This document shows positions 1-8,974 of a stretch of DNA of 64,000 bases, one piece after another. The notes below the pieces were generated by a model. That model did not search any database. It worked only from the letters and a program-made list of their open reading frames with translations, and was not told the origin of the DNA. How positions within the stretch are numbered: position 1 is the stretch's first letter; each line of letters starts with the position of its first letter. Source of the DNA: Longitalea arenae (GTDB lineage Bacteria; Bacteroidota; Bacteroidia; Chitinophagales; Chitinophagaceae); NCBI RefSeq assembly GCF_016924755.1, contig NZ_JAFFJX010000008.1, positions 62,001-126,000 of the forward strand, given 5' to 3'. A program made the translations under genes and the position numbers.

Positions 1-1123
1 CAGCGGTGCCGTCATTATACCGCACCAGCCGGGCGGTGGAGCCTTCATAACTGCTGTTGCCCGTGGTGGCCATAAAGGTCTTGGTGCCGGTGCGGTAAAC
101 GCCCTGGATGCCGTTTACGTTCGTGTTATCATTGTCAATGGGAGTAATTACTTCAGGTAACGGCGAGCTTACTATCTGGCCGGAAGCATTTAAATGAAAG
201 CCATACACTTTCGGTACGGTGGTGCTGGATGATTCAATGTACTGGCCTGTCCAAAGCATTTTATCGGAAGCCGTAAGGCCTGTGCCCGTCTCGATGCAGG
301 AGAAAGGTTTTGCATTGGTGATCTTATAATAACCGGTCTGCGGTAAAATATAAGCATAGTTAAATGCTTTCAGGCTGCCATCTGTTTCTTTGCCGATGCG
401 CGTTTCTGTAGCATCCCCTTCCGCAGCTATGAATTTGGTGAGGTCGAATACCCGGATGCCGAGTCCGGTGTCAACTACATATATTTTACCGGCAAAAAAG
501 GCAACGCCACCGGCATGCATGGTTACCGGCGCATAACTGGCCAGCTGTACATAGCTGTTGGAAGGATCATACAATTCACCATTCGACATATTGGCCTTGT
601 TCTGCACCAGCAGAATATGGCGGTAAGTAATATTGCTCATGCTGGTGATATCAACCAGTGAGATGCGAACGCCTTTATGCTGGTTGTTCACCCCCGGGAT
701 GTTCGAAGGCCCCACCCCGTACCAGGTGATCAGCAGGAAGTTCCTGCCGCCCCAGGTGAAACCGGTGATGCCCTGGGGGCGCCATTCGTTCGTTTGCTGG
801 TCGCCGCTATTCCATTTAAACCCTTTTACCTGGCGGTCGCTGGGAATATTGAAACCGTATACGGCCGTGTATCCGGTGCTGGTGCCAGCCCGGTTAAGGT
901 TCACCTGGTCGGGCGTATTAAAACCATAAGAGGAAAGACTGTTAACAAAGCTGCTTTCATCAGTATAGGTCACTGTTACATTTGTTGCCGGGGCGTTTTC
1001 TACAGGAAAGCGCGTATCGTTAGTGGTAGCTGATCCGTCGGCAGATGACGGCTGCGTTTGTTTTACGCAGGCATGCAGGGTCGTGGCTGCTATTGCAGCA
1101 ACACAATAATTGCGCAAGCTCAT
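1..1123 (-). CDS. Secreted lipoprotein of unknown function, 3' part outside the window
   Basis: The reading frame opens at an ATG at 1123 and stays open to the window edge, giving 374 residues with no stop. It starts MSLRNYCVAAIAATTLHAC, a short signal peptide ending in a lipobox (L-H-A-C), so the product is probably lipid-anchored in the envelope. The remainder is rich in Gly, Thr, Asn and aromatic residues. It has phrases such as GGVAFFAGKIYVVDTGLGIRVF that look like the strand pattern of a beta-propeller or similar all-beta secreted domain, but I recognise no named family. It is divergent from the five-gene cassette that starts at 1533. The C-terminus is not visible, so total length is unknown. 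Confidence 0.75.
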   Translation of the reverse strand, partial: MSLRNYCVAAIAATTLHACVKQTQPSSADGSATTNDTRFPVENAPATNVTVTYTDESSFVNSLSSYGFNTPDQVNLNRAGTSTGYTAVYGFNIPSDRQVKGFKWNSGDQQTNEWRPQGITGFTWGGRNFLLITWYGVGPSNIPGVNNQHKGVRISLVDITSMSNITYRHILLVQNKANMSNGELYDPSNSYVQLASYAPVTMHAGGVAFFAGKIYVVDTGLGIRVFDLTKFIAAEGDATETRIGKETDGSLKAFNYAYILPQTGYYKITNAKPFSCIETGTGLTASDKMLWTGQYIESSSTTVPKVYGFHLNASGQIVSSPLPEVITPIDNDNTNVNGIQGVYRTGTKTFMATTGNSSYEGSTARLVRYNDGTA

Positions 1124-1470
1124 AGGACTGCTTTTTGGTTAAATGAATATTGTTGATGAGTGAATGGAAAAAATGGTGCGCGCAGACATTTCAGGTTTTC
1201 CTGATCATAGTTATAAAAATTCCATAAGAGTAACAAAAGAACTACCGGTCATCCCGCTATGTTTTTTCCACAAAACCCTTGCGCACATGGCGTCTTCTCC
1301 GCATATTAAGTGTATGTGAAATCTTTTTCAAAAAACGCCCGGATTATTCGCAATGCATCGGCAGAAAGCTGCAAGTGCCTGGAAAATAGATGTAAAATTA
1401 TTATAAGGTGTTTGGGAGCCTGTAATGGCAGGGAGTGACAAATTAAATTAATTTATACAGTTCCCGCAGG

Positions 1471-1478
1471 TAACTTTG
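1471..1478 (+). promoter_or_regulatory. Bacteroidota -7 promoter box for the SWIM/MoxR cassette
   Basis: TAACTTTG matches the Bacteroidota -7 consensus TAnnTTTG exactly and lies 54 bp before the TTG start at 1533. An A/T-rich stretch about 16-20 bp upstream could serve as a weak -33 element. It is the best promoter candidate in the 1124-1532 gap; nothing else is evident there. Confidence 0.45.
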
Positions 1479-1532
1479 CATGCTGTTGCCAATAAGTATT
1501 ATCTTATACAACGACATTAAAACTTTTTTCGC

Positions 1533-2834
1533 TTGCAATTATCCGAAGAACAAGTGCTTGCCCTGGCGCCTGATGAATCTTCCAAAAAATCAGGTAAAGA
1601 GCTGTGTAACCCGGCGAAGTGGGTAAGCAGGGGTGTAAATGAGCTGGCGCTCTGGGGCGAATGCCAGGGCAGCGGCAGCAAACCTTATCAGGCGCAGGTC
1701 GACCTGGTGAATATCGCTTTTAAATGCAGTTGTCCCAGCCGGAAATTTCCCTGTAAACATGGAATAGGCTTACTCTTGTTATACGCGCGTTATAAAACAG
1801 CATTTACCAGCACTGCGATGCCGGCCTGGGTCTCCGAATGGATCAGTAAACGATCGGAGCGCCAGGAAAAACAGGCGGTGCAAAAAGAAAGAGCGGTTGA
1901 TGAAGCGGCGCAGGCAAAAAGGCGCCAGGCCCGTGAGCAGAAAGTGAGTGATGGTATTGAAGAACTGTTACAATGGATAAAAGATATCATTCGAAACGGC
2001 ATTATCAATATTCCGGAAAAAGGATCAGCCTGGTTTGAGAATATGGCCCGGCGACTGGTAGATGCACAGGCCCCCGGTTTGGCAGGCATGCTCAAAAACA
2101 TCGCCGCCATAAATTTCTATCGCGAGGGCTGGCAGTCGGAATTCATTGACCAGTTGCTGCGCCTCTATATCGTGGCTACCGGTTACAGGAACAGCGCCTC
2201 CCTTTCTCCCCTATTACAACAGGATCTCCGCAGCTGGATCGGTTTTACACAAAACCAGGATGAGCTGAAAGAGCAGACGGGCATCACCGATACATGGCTG
2301 GTGCTGGGCAAACAGCTTACCGAAGAAGATAATTTAACCATTGAACGGAATTGGTTATACGGCGTAACCAGCAACCGGTATGCGCTGGTGCTGCAGTTTT
2401 TGATAAGGGGGCAGGGCGGGCAACTGAGCCTGACACCCGGCCTCTTTGTGCAGGCGGAACTGGTCTTCTATCCGTCAACGGTTCCTTTACGCGCGATCGT
2501 AAAAAACCAGATCGCTACGGAAAAAACACAACAGTATAAAGGCTTTGCCAACTGGCAGGAGGTGGTGGAAGCGGAGACAGCCCTTAGTGCGGCATGGCCT
2601 GTGCGCAGCGAAAGACCTTTTATTGTAGAACAACTTCGCCCGGTTTACTTTGAACAGCAATGGTGGTTGCAGGACTGCAACCATGCCATGATGCCAATCA
2701 AAAGCGGATTCAACAGCATCTGGAAATTATTATCGTTAAGCGGCGGCGAACCGTTGAATATAGCGGTGGTAGGGAAAGAAAAATTGTACGAACCCTTTGG
2801 CGTTTGGTATCAGCAGGAGTATAAGATTTTGTAA
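1533..2834 (+). CDS. SWIM zinc finger family protein
   Basis: A 433-residue protein with a SWIM zinc-binding motif CxCx6CxH near the N-terminus (C65, C67, C74, H76, in the context FKCSCPSRKFPCKHG). SWIM domains bind DNA or protein. A Lys/Arg/Glu-rich helical stretch follows at about residues 105-140, then a long domain without a motif I can name. The start is a TTG; no better in-frame ATG lies upstream of the SWIM motif. It is the first gene of a five-gene cassette, 30 bp ahead of the DUF5691 gene. In E. coli the comparable protein is YehQ, encoded beside YehL (AAA+), YehM and YehP (VWA). The biochemical role is unknown. Confidence 0.85.
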   Translation: MQLSEEQVLALAPDESSKKSGKELCNPAKWVSRGVNELALWGECQGSGSKPYQAQVDLVNIAFKCSCPSRKFPCKHGIGLLLLYARYKTAFTSTAMPAWVSEWISKRSERQEKQAVQKERAVDEAAQAKRRQAREQKVSDGIEELLQWIKDIIRNGIINIPEKGSAWFENMARRLVDAQAPGLAGMLKNIAAINFYREGWQSEFIDQLLRLYIVATGYRNSASLSPLLQQDLRSWIGFTQNQDELKEQTGITDTWLVLGKQLTEEDNLTIERNWLYGVTSNRYALVLQFLIRGQGGQLSLTPGLFVQAELVFYPSTVPLRAIVKNQIATEKTQQYKGFANWQEVVEAETALSAAWPVRSERPFIVEQLRPVYFEQQWWLQDCNHAMMPIKSGFNSIWKLLSLSGGEPLNIAVVGKEKLYEPFGVWYQQEYKIL

Positions 2835-2864
2835 AGGATCAAGATGCTAAATTAAAACAGGGAT

Positions 2865-4319
2865 ATGCAAACCTGGGAACAAATCATAAACACGGCTTTA
2901 CTGGGCACTGATAAAAGAACCCTTGCTATCAGTGAATGGCCGCCTGAACTGGCTGCAGTGGCTGCACAGTTACAAGCATCGGTCACCGATAGGGAAGACC
3001 TGTTCCTGCAAACAGCAGCGCTGGCGTTTAACTATCGCCAGTGCGGCGCAAAACCCTTGCAAAAGGAAGGTCTGTCTATCACAAAAGCCCAGTTGGAAGA
3101 AAAACAATACTGTTCGCCTTTAGCCTTGCAAACCCTGAAAGATATCTTCGATTCGGAAAGCATTTCACTACTGCAGTTCTGGTTGCAATTGTGCGAAGCA
3201 AAAGGCAGGATCGTAACCCCGGAGTTTGTGCCGGAATTATTGAACCTTGGTATTCCGCAAAAAAAGCTGCAGAACCTGGTGGCAGCCTGTTGTGGCAAAC
3301 GTGGCGAATGGTTGGCCAGGTTCAATCCCGAATGGAATTTCTCTACGGCCACTACCGATACTGAATTATGGCAAACCGGTTCGATAGAACAGCGTAAGGG
3401 CGTGTTGGAGGAGCTGCGTAAAACAGATGCCACCACCGCCAGGGAATGGGTGCTGCAGACCTGGGCGCAGGAAGATGCCGCCACAAAAGTAGAGTTCCTG
3501 CTGATCCTGGCTAATAACGTCAACGAAGGTGATATTGCCTTCCTCGAAAGTTTATCAAAAGAGAAAAGCAAAAAGGTAAGGGACCTGGCGCTTTGGCTGT
3601 TGAAGCAGATCCCGGGATCGCCGATTGTTCAACAATACCAGCAGGTGTTGCAAAAGACGGTGACCATTGGTAAAAAAGGACTTCAGATCAAATTACCGGC
3701 AGGGCTCGATGAAAGTATTTTTAAAACGGGCATCGATAAGTTAAGCAACAGCAAAGAGTTCACCGATGAAGAATTCATTGTAATGCAGTTGATGCAATCG
3801 GTTCCACCCCTCTTCTGGGAAAACCGGTTGAACAGTACGCCGGATCTCATCATCCGCACGATGCAAAAAGATGCAACGAATAAAAAGTTCCTGCCTGCCC
3901 TGGTGCAGGCGGTAGTGGCCTTCAAGGATCAGCGATGGGCAACCGCTTTCATGCAGAACAGCCAGGTATTTTATATCGACATCATCCCGCTGTTGCCGGT
4001 GAAGGAGCAGGAATTTTACAGTATCAAATTTATCGATCAGTTTGCGGAGAATATTATTGAGCATGCCATTAAACGGGAGGATACCTGGAGCATCGATCTT
4101 ACCCGGGCCATTTTTATCCATACCGCAAGAAGTGTTTATCAGTATAATCGGTCCTTTTACAGCCGTTATATCCATTGCATACCGGTAGGTATTGTTACCG
4201 AACTGGAGAAATGTGCGCCGCCGGAAGAATACCTGGCTACCACCTGGCGCAATACCGGTGAATATATCACCCGGCTCCTTGAGCTGAAGAAACAAACCAT
4301 TCAATCCTTCAACGACTAA
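2865..4319 (+). CDS. DUF5691 family protein
   Basis: A 484-residue protein beginning MQTWEQIINTALLGTDKRTL; the W...ALLGT.R pattern is characteristic of DUF5691 proteins found next to SWIM and MoxR genes. It is mostly helical, possibly a HEAT-like repeat solenoid (for example the WVLQTW..., VEFLLILANN and VRDLALWLLKQ stretches). No catalytic motif is visible. It sits 30 bp after the SWIM gene and 14 bp before the MoxR ATPase gene, so it is surely cotranscribed. A role as scaffold or client adaptor of the AAA+/VWA pair is inference from context. Confidence 0.75.
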   Translation: MQTWEQIINTALLGTDKRTLAISEWPPELAAVAAQLQASVTDREDLFLQTAALAFNYRQCGAKPLQKEGLSITKAQLEEKQYCSPLALQTLKDIFDSESISLLQFWLQLCEAKGRIVTPEFVPELLNLGIPQKKLQNLVAACCGKRGEWLARFNPEWNFSTATTDTELWQTGSIEQRKGVLEELRKTDATTAREWVLQTWAQEDAATKVEFLLILANNVNEGDIAFLESLSKEKSKKVRDLALWLLKQIPGSPIVQQYQQVLQKTVTIGKKGLQIKLPAGLDESIFKTGIDKLSNSKEFTDEEFIVMQLMQSVPPLFWENRLNSTPDLIIRTMQKDATNKKFLPALVQAVVAFKDQRWATAFMQNSQVFYIDIIPLLPVKEQEFYSIKFIDQFAENIIEHAIKREDTWSIDLTRAIFIHTARSVYQYNRSFYSRYIHCIPVGIVTELEKCAPPEEYLATTWRNTGEYITRLLELKKQTIQSFND

Positions 4320-4333
4320 ACAATTATATCATT

Positions 4334-5413
4334 ATGTCAACCTTATTACGTCAGCACGCCGAACAATTATATGCCCAGGAGCTGGAAGAGCTGCAGAAGC
4401 AGGATACGGGCAAACGCCCGCACAACTGGAAATTGACGCCGCAGGCCGTGGTCACCTACCTTACCGGTGGTAAACTGAAAAATGGTTTTGAGGTTTCGCC
4501 CAAATATATTGGTAACAAAAGGCTGATGGAGATCGCCGTGGCTACACTCACCACCGACCGCGCCTTGTTGTTATATGGGTTGCCGGGTACTGCCAAAAGC
4601 TGGGTGAGTGAACATTTGTCGGCAGCTGTTTCCGGCGATTCAACGATGATCGTACAGGGCACTGCGGGCACCAGTGAAGAAGCCATTCGCTATGGCTGGA
4701 ACTATGCGCGCCTGCTGGCCGAAGGGCCCTCTGAAAAAGCACTGGTGGAAACGCCCATCATGCGGTCGATGAAGGAAGGGAAAATTGCGCGTATCGAAGA
4801 GCTTACCCGTATAGGCGCCGATGTGCAGGATACGCTGATCACGATCCTGTCAGAAAAAACATTGCCGGTTCCCGAGCTCAATACCGAAGTGCAGGCCGTA
4901 AAGGGGTTTAATGTAATTGCCACGGCCAATAACCGCGACAAAGGAGTGAATGAATTGTCAAGCGCTTTAAAGCGCCGGTTCAACACCGTTATCTTACCGG
5001 TTCCTGATTCCATAGAGGAGGAAATTGATATTGTAAAACGCCGGGTGGAAAGTTTTGAGAAGATCATGGAATTACCGGCTGAACCGCCAGCGCTGCAGGA
5101 GATCCGCCGGATCGTGACCATCTTCCGCGAACTGCGCAGCGGCGTTACCACCGATGGAAAGACCAGGATCAAAATACCCAGTGGTACCCTCAGCACGGCA
5201 GAAGCCATTTCCGTGGTAAATAACGGACTGGCAATGGCTGCTTATTTCGGTGATGGCCAGTTGAAGGCGGCAGACCTGGCTGCCGGTATCATCGGTTCTG
5301 TGGTAAAAGATCCGGTGCAGGACAAACTGGTATGGCAGGAATACCTGGAAACAGTGGTAAAGCCAAGGGAAGACTGGAAAGATATCTATCGCGCCTGCCG
5401 GGATCTGATATAA
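4334..5413 (+). CDS. MoxR-family AAA+ ATPase (YehL-like)
   Basis: A 359-residue AAA+ protein. Walker A is GLPGTAKS (residues 82-89). The Walker B region appears as ARIEEL, with Glu where Asp is usual, followed by a VQDTLITILSEK helix. Sensor 1 is in NVIATANNRD, and ALKRRFNTVILPVPD carries the arginine-finger region. MoxR ATPases act as hexameric chaperone-like remodellers that work with a VWA-domain partner, encoded here three genes downstream. Length and partners fit the YehL subfamily. It follows DUF5691 by 14 bp. The 90-bp gap to the next gene holds a dispersed repeat element. Confidence 0.88.
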   Translation: MSTLLRQHAEQLYAQELEELQKQDTGKRPHNWKLTPQAVVTYLTGGKLKNGFEVSPKYIGNKRLMEIAVATLTTDRALLLYGLPGTAKSWVSEHLSAAVSGDSTMIVQGTAGTSEEAIRYGWNYARLLAEGPSEKALVETPIMRSMKEGKIARIEELTRIGADVQDTLITILSEKTLPVPELNTEVQAVKGFNVIATANNRDKGVNELSSALKRRFNTVILPVPDSIEEEIDIVKRRVESFEKIMELPAEPPALQEIRRIVTIFRELRSGVTTDGKTRIKIPSGTLSTAEAISVVNNGLAMAAYFGDGQLKAADLAAGIIGSVVKDPVQDKLVWQEYLETVVKPREDWKDIYRACRDLI

Positions 5414-5418
5414 GCCCG

Positions 5419-5505
5419 ATTCACCAGTTACCGGTTACCAGTTGCCGGTTACCCGTTTCGCGGCCAGCAACGAATATTACCCATTGACCATTCACCATTC
5501 ACCAT
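5419..5505 (-). repeat. Composite dispersed repeat, inverted copy
   Basis: Read on the minus strand this gap has the order: 7-bp units TGGTGAA/TGGTCAA, a linker ending GGCCGCGAAACGGG, then TAACCGGCAACTGG-type units. The same order occurs on the plus strand at 36511-36614 and, more degenerate, at 41303-41394. The element runs directly into the ATG of the DUF5682 gene at 5504, so it forms the whole leader of that gene. Confidence 0.75.
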
Positions 5506-7759
5506 GATTCACATCTTAGGCATACGGCACCACGGACCCGGCTCGGCCAAAAATGTAAAGGATTTTCTGGAAGCAGTAAAGCCGGATATCGTATTGGTAG
5601 AAGGGCCGCCCGAAGCAGATCCATTATTGGAATGGGTAACCCATGCGGAATTGAAACCGCCGGTTGCTATCCTGGTGTATCAACCCGATGATCTGCAACG
5701 TTCTTCCTTTTATCCCTTTGCCGAATTCTCACCTGAGTGGCAGGCCATAACATATGCCCGCAGGAATAAGGTCCATGTGCGCTTTATGGACCTGCCCATG
5801 GGCCATCATCTTGCCCTCGAAAACGAAACTAAAAAGGTAAATGAAGCGCCGGGCGCTGCCGGTCCATCGGTGAATAGTTATGCCTGGCGCAATAATGAAG
5901 TGGCCGCAGCAACAGCATTGCGAAAAGACCCGATCGCCTACCTCGCAGCAGCCGCCGGTTATGACGATGGCGAAAAATGGTGGGAACACATGTTTGAGCA
6001 CCGGCAAAACCGGGAACAGGTCTTTGATGCGGTCACAGAAGCCATGCAGGTCTTGCGCGAAGCTTTTCCGCAGCCCGAAGACCACATGGAACAATTGCGG
6101 GAAGCCTGGATGCGTAAGACCATCAGGCAGGCGGAAAAGGAGTTGTTTCAAAATATAGCGGTGATCTGCGGCGCCTGGCACGCCCCGGCGCTGGTATCGA
6201 TGCCGAAGCCCAAAGAAGACAATGAGCTGTTGAAAGGATTGCCTAAAGTAAAAGTAGAATGCACCTGGATCCCCTGGACCTATAGCCGGCTTAGCTACTA
6301 CAGTGGTTATGGCGCCGGTATCGGATCGCCGGGCTGGTACGATCATATCTGGCATCATCCCGCTGATGATGGCACCCGCTGGATGGCGAAAGTGGCCAAA
6401 TTGTTCCGGACAAAACAAATGGACACTTCCGTAGCGCATGTTATTGAAGCGGTGCGCCTGGCTGAATCGCTGGCCAGTCTGCGCAATTTGTACAAGGCGG
6501 GACTGGAAGAACTGAACGAAGCTACCCAAACCGTACTCTGTAATGGAGAAAGTATTTTGATGCAGCTGATCAACGATGAACTGATCGTAAGCAACCGGAT
6601 CGGTGAAGTGCCTCAGCAAATACCCAAACCACCCTTGCAGCTGGATATAGAAAAATTACAGAAGAGACTGCGCTTGCCGGCAACCGCCGATTTTAAAGAT
6701 TATACGCTTGACCTGCGTAAGGAAAACGATCTGGAGCGAAGCATCTTCTTACACCGCCTGCAGTTACTCGATATAAACTGGGGCGAACAGCATGAGGTGT
6801 CGGGCAAAGGCACCTTTAAAGAATTATGGCGTTTGCAATGGAATCCTGAATTGTCGATCAATATCATTGAAAAGGGCAATTGGGGTAATACCGTGGCAGA
6901 AGCGGCGGAGAGATTTGTGATCGCAAAAGCCGGTGAGGCTGGCACCCTCAGTACCGTTACCGGTTTGCTGGAGCATACCATCCCCGCAGAATTACACCGG
7001 GCGGTAGAAGTATGCATACAAAGCATTAATAACCTGGCAGCCGCCAGCGGCGATGTGATACAGCTGATGGAAGTGGTGCCAGGCCTGGTGCAGGTAAGCC
7101 GCTATGGCAGTGTGCGAAAGACCGACGCCGACCTGGTTCTGGGCATTGTAAACAGTATGCTCACCCGTATTTACGTTAGCCTGCCTGCCGCCTGTACGGC
7201 GCTGACCGATGAGGCAGCCCAAAAGCTGTTGGAGCTTTTCTTCAAATTGAATGATGCGGTGAATGTTCTACAGCAGCCCGACCTTACCGGTCAATGGCAG
7301 CAAACCCTGCAGGCCATTGCAGCGGCAGATAATACCTCGCCAATGATCGCCGGTTATGCCACCAGGTTACTGGCCGATTTTAGATTACTGGAAGGCGATG
7401 CGCTGGTGCGGGTCTTTCATTACGCCATGTCGGCCGCAACGCCGCCCGATAAAGCAGCTGCCTGGCTGGAAGGGTTTTTAAAAGGCAGCGGTACTATTTT
7501 GTTGGTTGACGAAGAGCTCTGGAGCCTGGTGAACAATTGGGTGAATATCCTGGATGAAGAAACCTTTACCAGCGTCTTGCCATTGTTGCGCAGGACCTTT
7601 TCGGGTTTTTCTTCCCCCGAAAGAAAAAAGCTGGGCGAGAAGGTAAAAACCGGCGGCGCCGGCGCTGCCGGCAGGCCGCTGGCAGATGCCAGCCTGGATG
7701 AAGAAAGGGCCAGGCAGGGCATCCCGGTTATTTTGCAATTATTGGGTATAAAAAGCTAA
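5504..7759 (+). CDS. DUF5682 family protein (YehM-like)
   Basis: A 751-residue cytoplasmic protein without signal peptide. The N-terminus ILGIRHHGPGSAKNV...PDIVLVEGPPEAD is the hallmark of DUF5682. The pattern (HHGPGS followed by a VEGP motif) recalls the TraB/ChaN/erythromycin-esterase group of putative metal-dependent hydrolases, but this link is an inference. A second conserved His region is CGAWHAPALV. The rest is helical. The length is close to that of E. coli YehM. The stop is 3 bp before the start of the VWA gene, so the two are translationally coupled. Confidence 0.8.
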   Translation: MIHILGIRHHGPGSAKNVKDFLEAVKPDIVLVEGPPEADPLLEWVTHAELKPPVAILVYQPDDLQRSSFYPFAEFSPEWQAITYARRNKVHVRFMDLPMGHHLALENETKKVNEAPGAAGPSVNSYAWRNNEVAAATALRKDPIAYLAAAAGYDDGEKWWEHMFEHRQNREQVFDAVTEAMQVLREAFPQPEDHMEQLREAWMRKTIRQAEKELFQNIAVICGAWHAPALVSMPKPKEDNELLKGLPKVKVECTWIPWTYSRLSYYSGYGAGIGSPGWYDHIWHHPADDGTRWMAKVAKLFRTKQMDTSVAHVIEAVRLAESLASLRNLYKAGLEELNEATQTVLCNGESILMQLINDELIVSNRIGEVPQQIPKPPLQLDIEKLQKRLRLPATADFKDYTLDLRKENDLERSIFLHRLQLLDINWGEQHEVSGKGTFKELWRLQWNPELSINIIEKGNWGNTVAEAAERFVIAKAGEAGTLSTVTGLLEHTIPAELHRAVEVCIQSINNLAAASGDVIQLMEVVPGLVQVSRYGSVRKTDADLVLGIVNSMLTRIYVSLPAACTALTDEAAQKLLELFFKLNDAVNVLQQPDLTGQWQQTLQAIAAADNTSPMIAGYATRLLADFRLLEGDALVRVFHYAMSAATPPDKAAAWLEGFLKGSGTILLVDEELWSLVNNWVNILDEETFTSVLPLLRRTFSGFSSPERKKLGEKVKTGGAGAAGRPLADASLDEERARQGIPVILQLLGIKS

Positions 7760-7762
7760 GCA

Positions 7763-8902
7763 ATGATCAATGAACACCATATCCGCAAATGGCGCCTGAT
7801 CCTGGGCGGACAGGAAAACGATGGCACCGGCATTTCGCTGAACGAACGCGATCTGCAAATGGATAAAACGCTGGAAGCGTTATATGACAGCACCCGCCAG
7901 GGCGGCCTGGGACCTTCTTCGCCCAATGTAGCCCGCTGGCTGGGCGACATCCGTACTTTTTTCCCTTCTTCGATTGTGCAGGTGATGCAGCAGGATGCCT
8001 TACATAGATTGAATCTTACGCAGATGTTATTTGAAAAGGAAATGTTGCAGCATGTTGAACCCGATGTTCACCTGGTAGCCACCTTAATGACATTGAGCAA
8101 AGTGATCCCTGATAAAACAAAAGACACTGCCCGCATGGTGGTGCGCAAAGTGGTAGATGAATTATTGCGTAAACTGTCGCAGCCAACACAGCAGGCGATC
8201 ATCGGCAGTTTGAACAGAAGTGCACGCAATCGCCGGCCCCGGCATAACGAGATCAACTGGCATGCTACCATCCGGAAAAACCTGAAACACTACCAGCCCG
8301 ATTACAAGACCATCATTCCTGAAACAAGGATCGGGTATGGACGGAAACGTAGTTCATTAAAAGATGTGGTTCTATGTATCGATCAAAGCGGATCGATGGG
8401 CACATCCGTTGTGTATTCCGGCATCTTTGGCTCGGTGATGGCCTCTATTCCGGCTATCAAAACAAAAATGGTGGTATTTGATACTGCCGTAACAGATCTC
8501 ACGGAGGAGCTTAATGACCCGGTTGAATTATTATTCGGCGTGCAGTTAGGCGGAGGAACCGATATCAACATGGCGCTTACCTATTGCCAGCAGATTATTA
8601 CCAAACCCAATGATACCGTTTTGGTATTGATCACTGACTTGTATGAAGGCGGCCATGAAGATAAAATGCGTAAGCGGGCGGCTGAACTGGTAGCGGCCGG
8701 TGTACAGGTGGTCGTACTGCTCGCCTTAAATGATGAAGGCGCTCCCTTCTACGACCATAATAATGCACAATACTTTTCCAACCTGGGCATTCCTGTTTTT
8801 GCCTGTACACCCGATAAATTTCCCGACCTGATGGCGGCAGCCCTGGGCAAACAGGATATAGGCCTGTGGGCGGCGAAAGAAGATCTGGTGTTGAAGAAAT
8901 AG
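7763..8902 (+). CDS. VWA domain protein, partner of the MoxR ATPase (YehP-like)
   Basis: A 379-residue protein with a C-terminal von Willebrand factor A domain starting at about residue 200. The metal-ion-dependent adhesion site is DQSGS (residues 207-211), followed by LGGGTDINMAL (MIDAS Thr) and VLVLITDLYEGG. The N-terminal 200 residues are helical and basic (SLNRSARNRRPRHN). There is no signal peptide or membrane segment, so it acts in the cytoplasm. VWA proteins of this kind recruit substrates to MoxR AAA+ hexamers. It ends the five-gene cassette; a hairpin at 8918-8968 follows. Confidence 0.87.
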   Translation: MINEHHIRKWRLILGGQENDGTGISLNERDLQMDKTLEALYDSTRQGGLGPSSPNVARWLGDIRTFFPSSIVQVMQQDALHRLNLTQMLFEKEMLQHVEPDVHLVATLMTLSKVIPDKTKDTARMVVRKVVDELLRKLSQPTQQAIIGSLNRSARNRRPRHNEINWHATIRKNLKHYQPDYKTIIPETRIGYGRKRSSLKDVVLCIDQSGSMGTSVVYSGIFGSVMASIPAIKTKMVVFDTAVTDLTEELNDPVELLFGVQLGGGTDINMALTYCQQIITKPNDTVLVLITDLYEGGHEDKMRKRAAELVAAGVQVVVLLALNDEGAPFYDHNNAQYFSNLGIPVFACTPDKFPDLMAAALGKQDIGLWAAKEDLVLKK

Positions 8903-8917
8903 ATGTAAGCTTATTTG

Positions 8918-8968
8918 AAACCGTGCCACCGTTCGTTGGGGTCGCCAGGGAAAACGGTGGCACGGTTT
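8918..8968. terminator. Bidirectional terminator between convergent genes
   Basis: A perfect 16-bp inverted repeat (8918-8933 and 8953-8968; AAACCGTGCCACCGTT and its complement) with a 19-nt loop. The outer A/T bases give short A and T tracts on either side. It lies between the VWA gene and the convergent lipoprotein gene ending at 8975. Confidence 0.75.
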
Positions 8969-8974
8969 ATTACG

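Noticed and set aside
5729-6619. Long open frame on the minus strand (296 codons)
   Set aside because: It lies fully inside the DUF5682 gene, is rich in Phe/His/Arg as expected for an antisense shadow, and matches no family.
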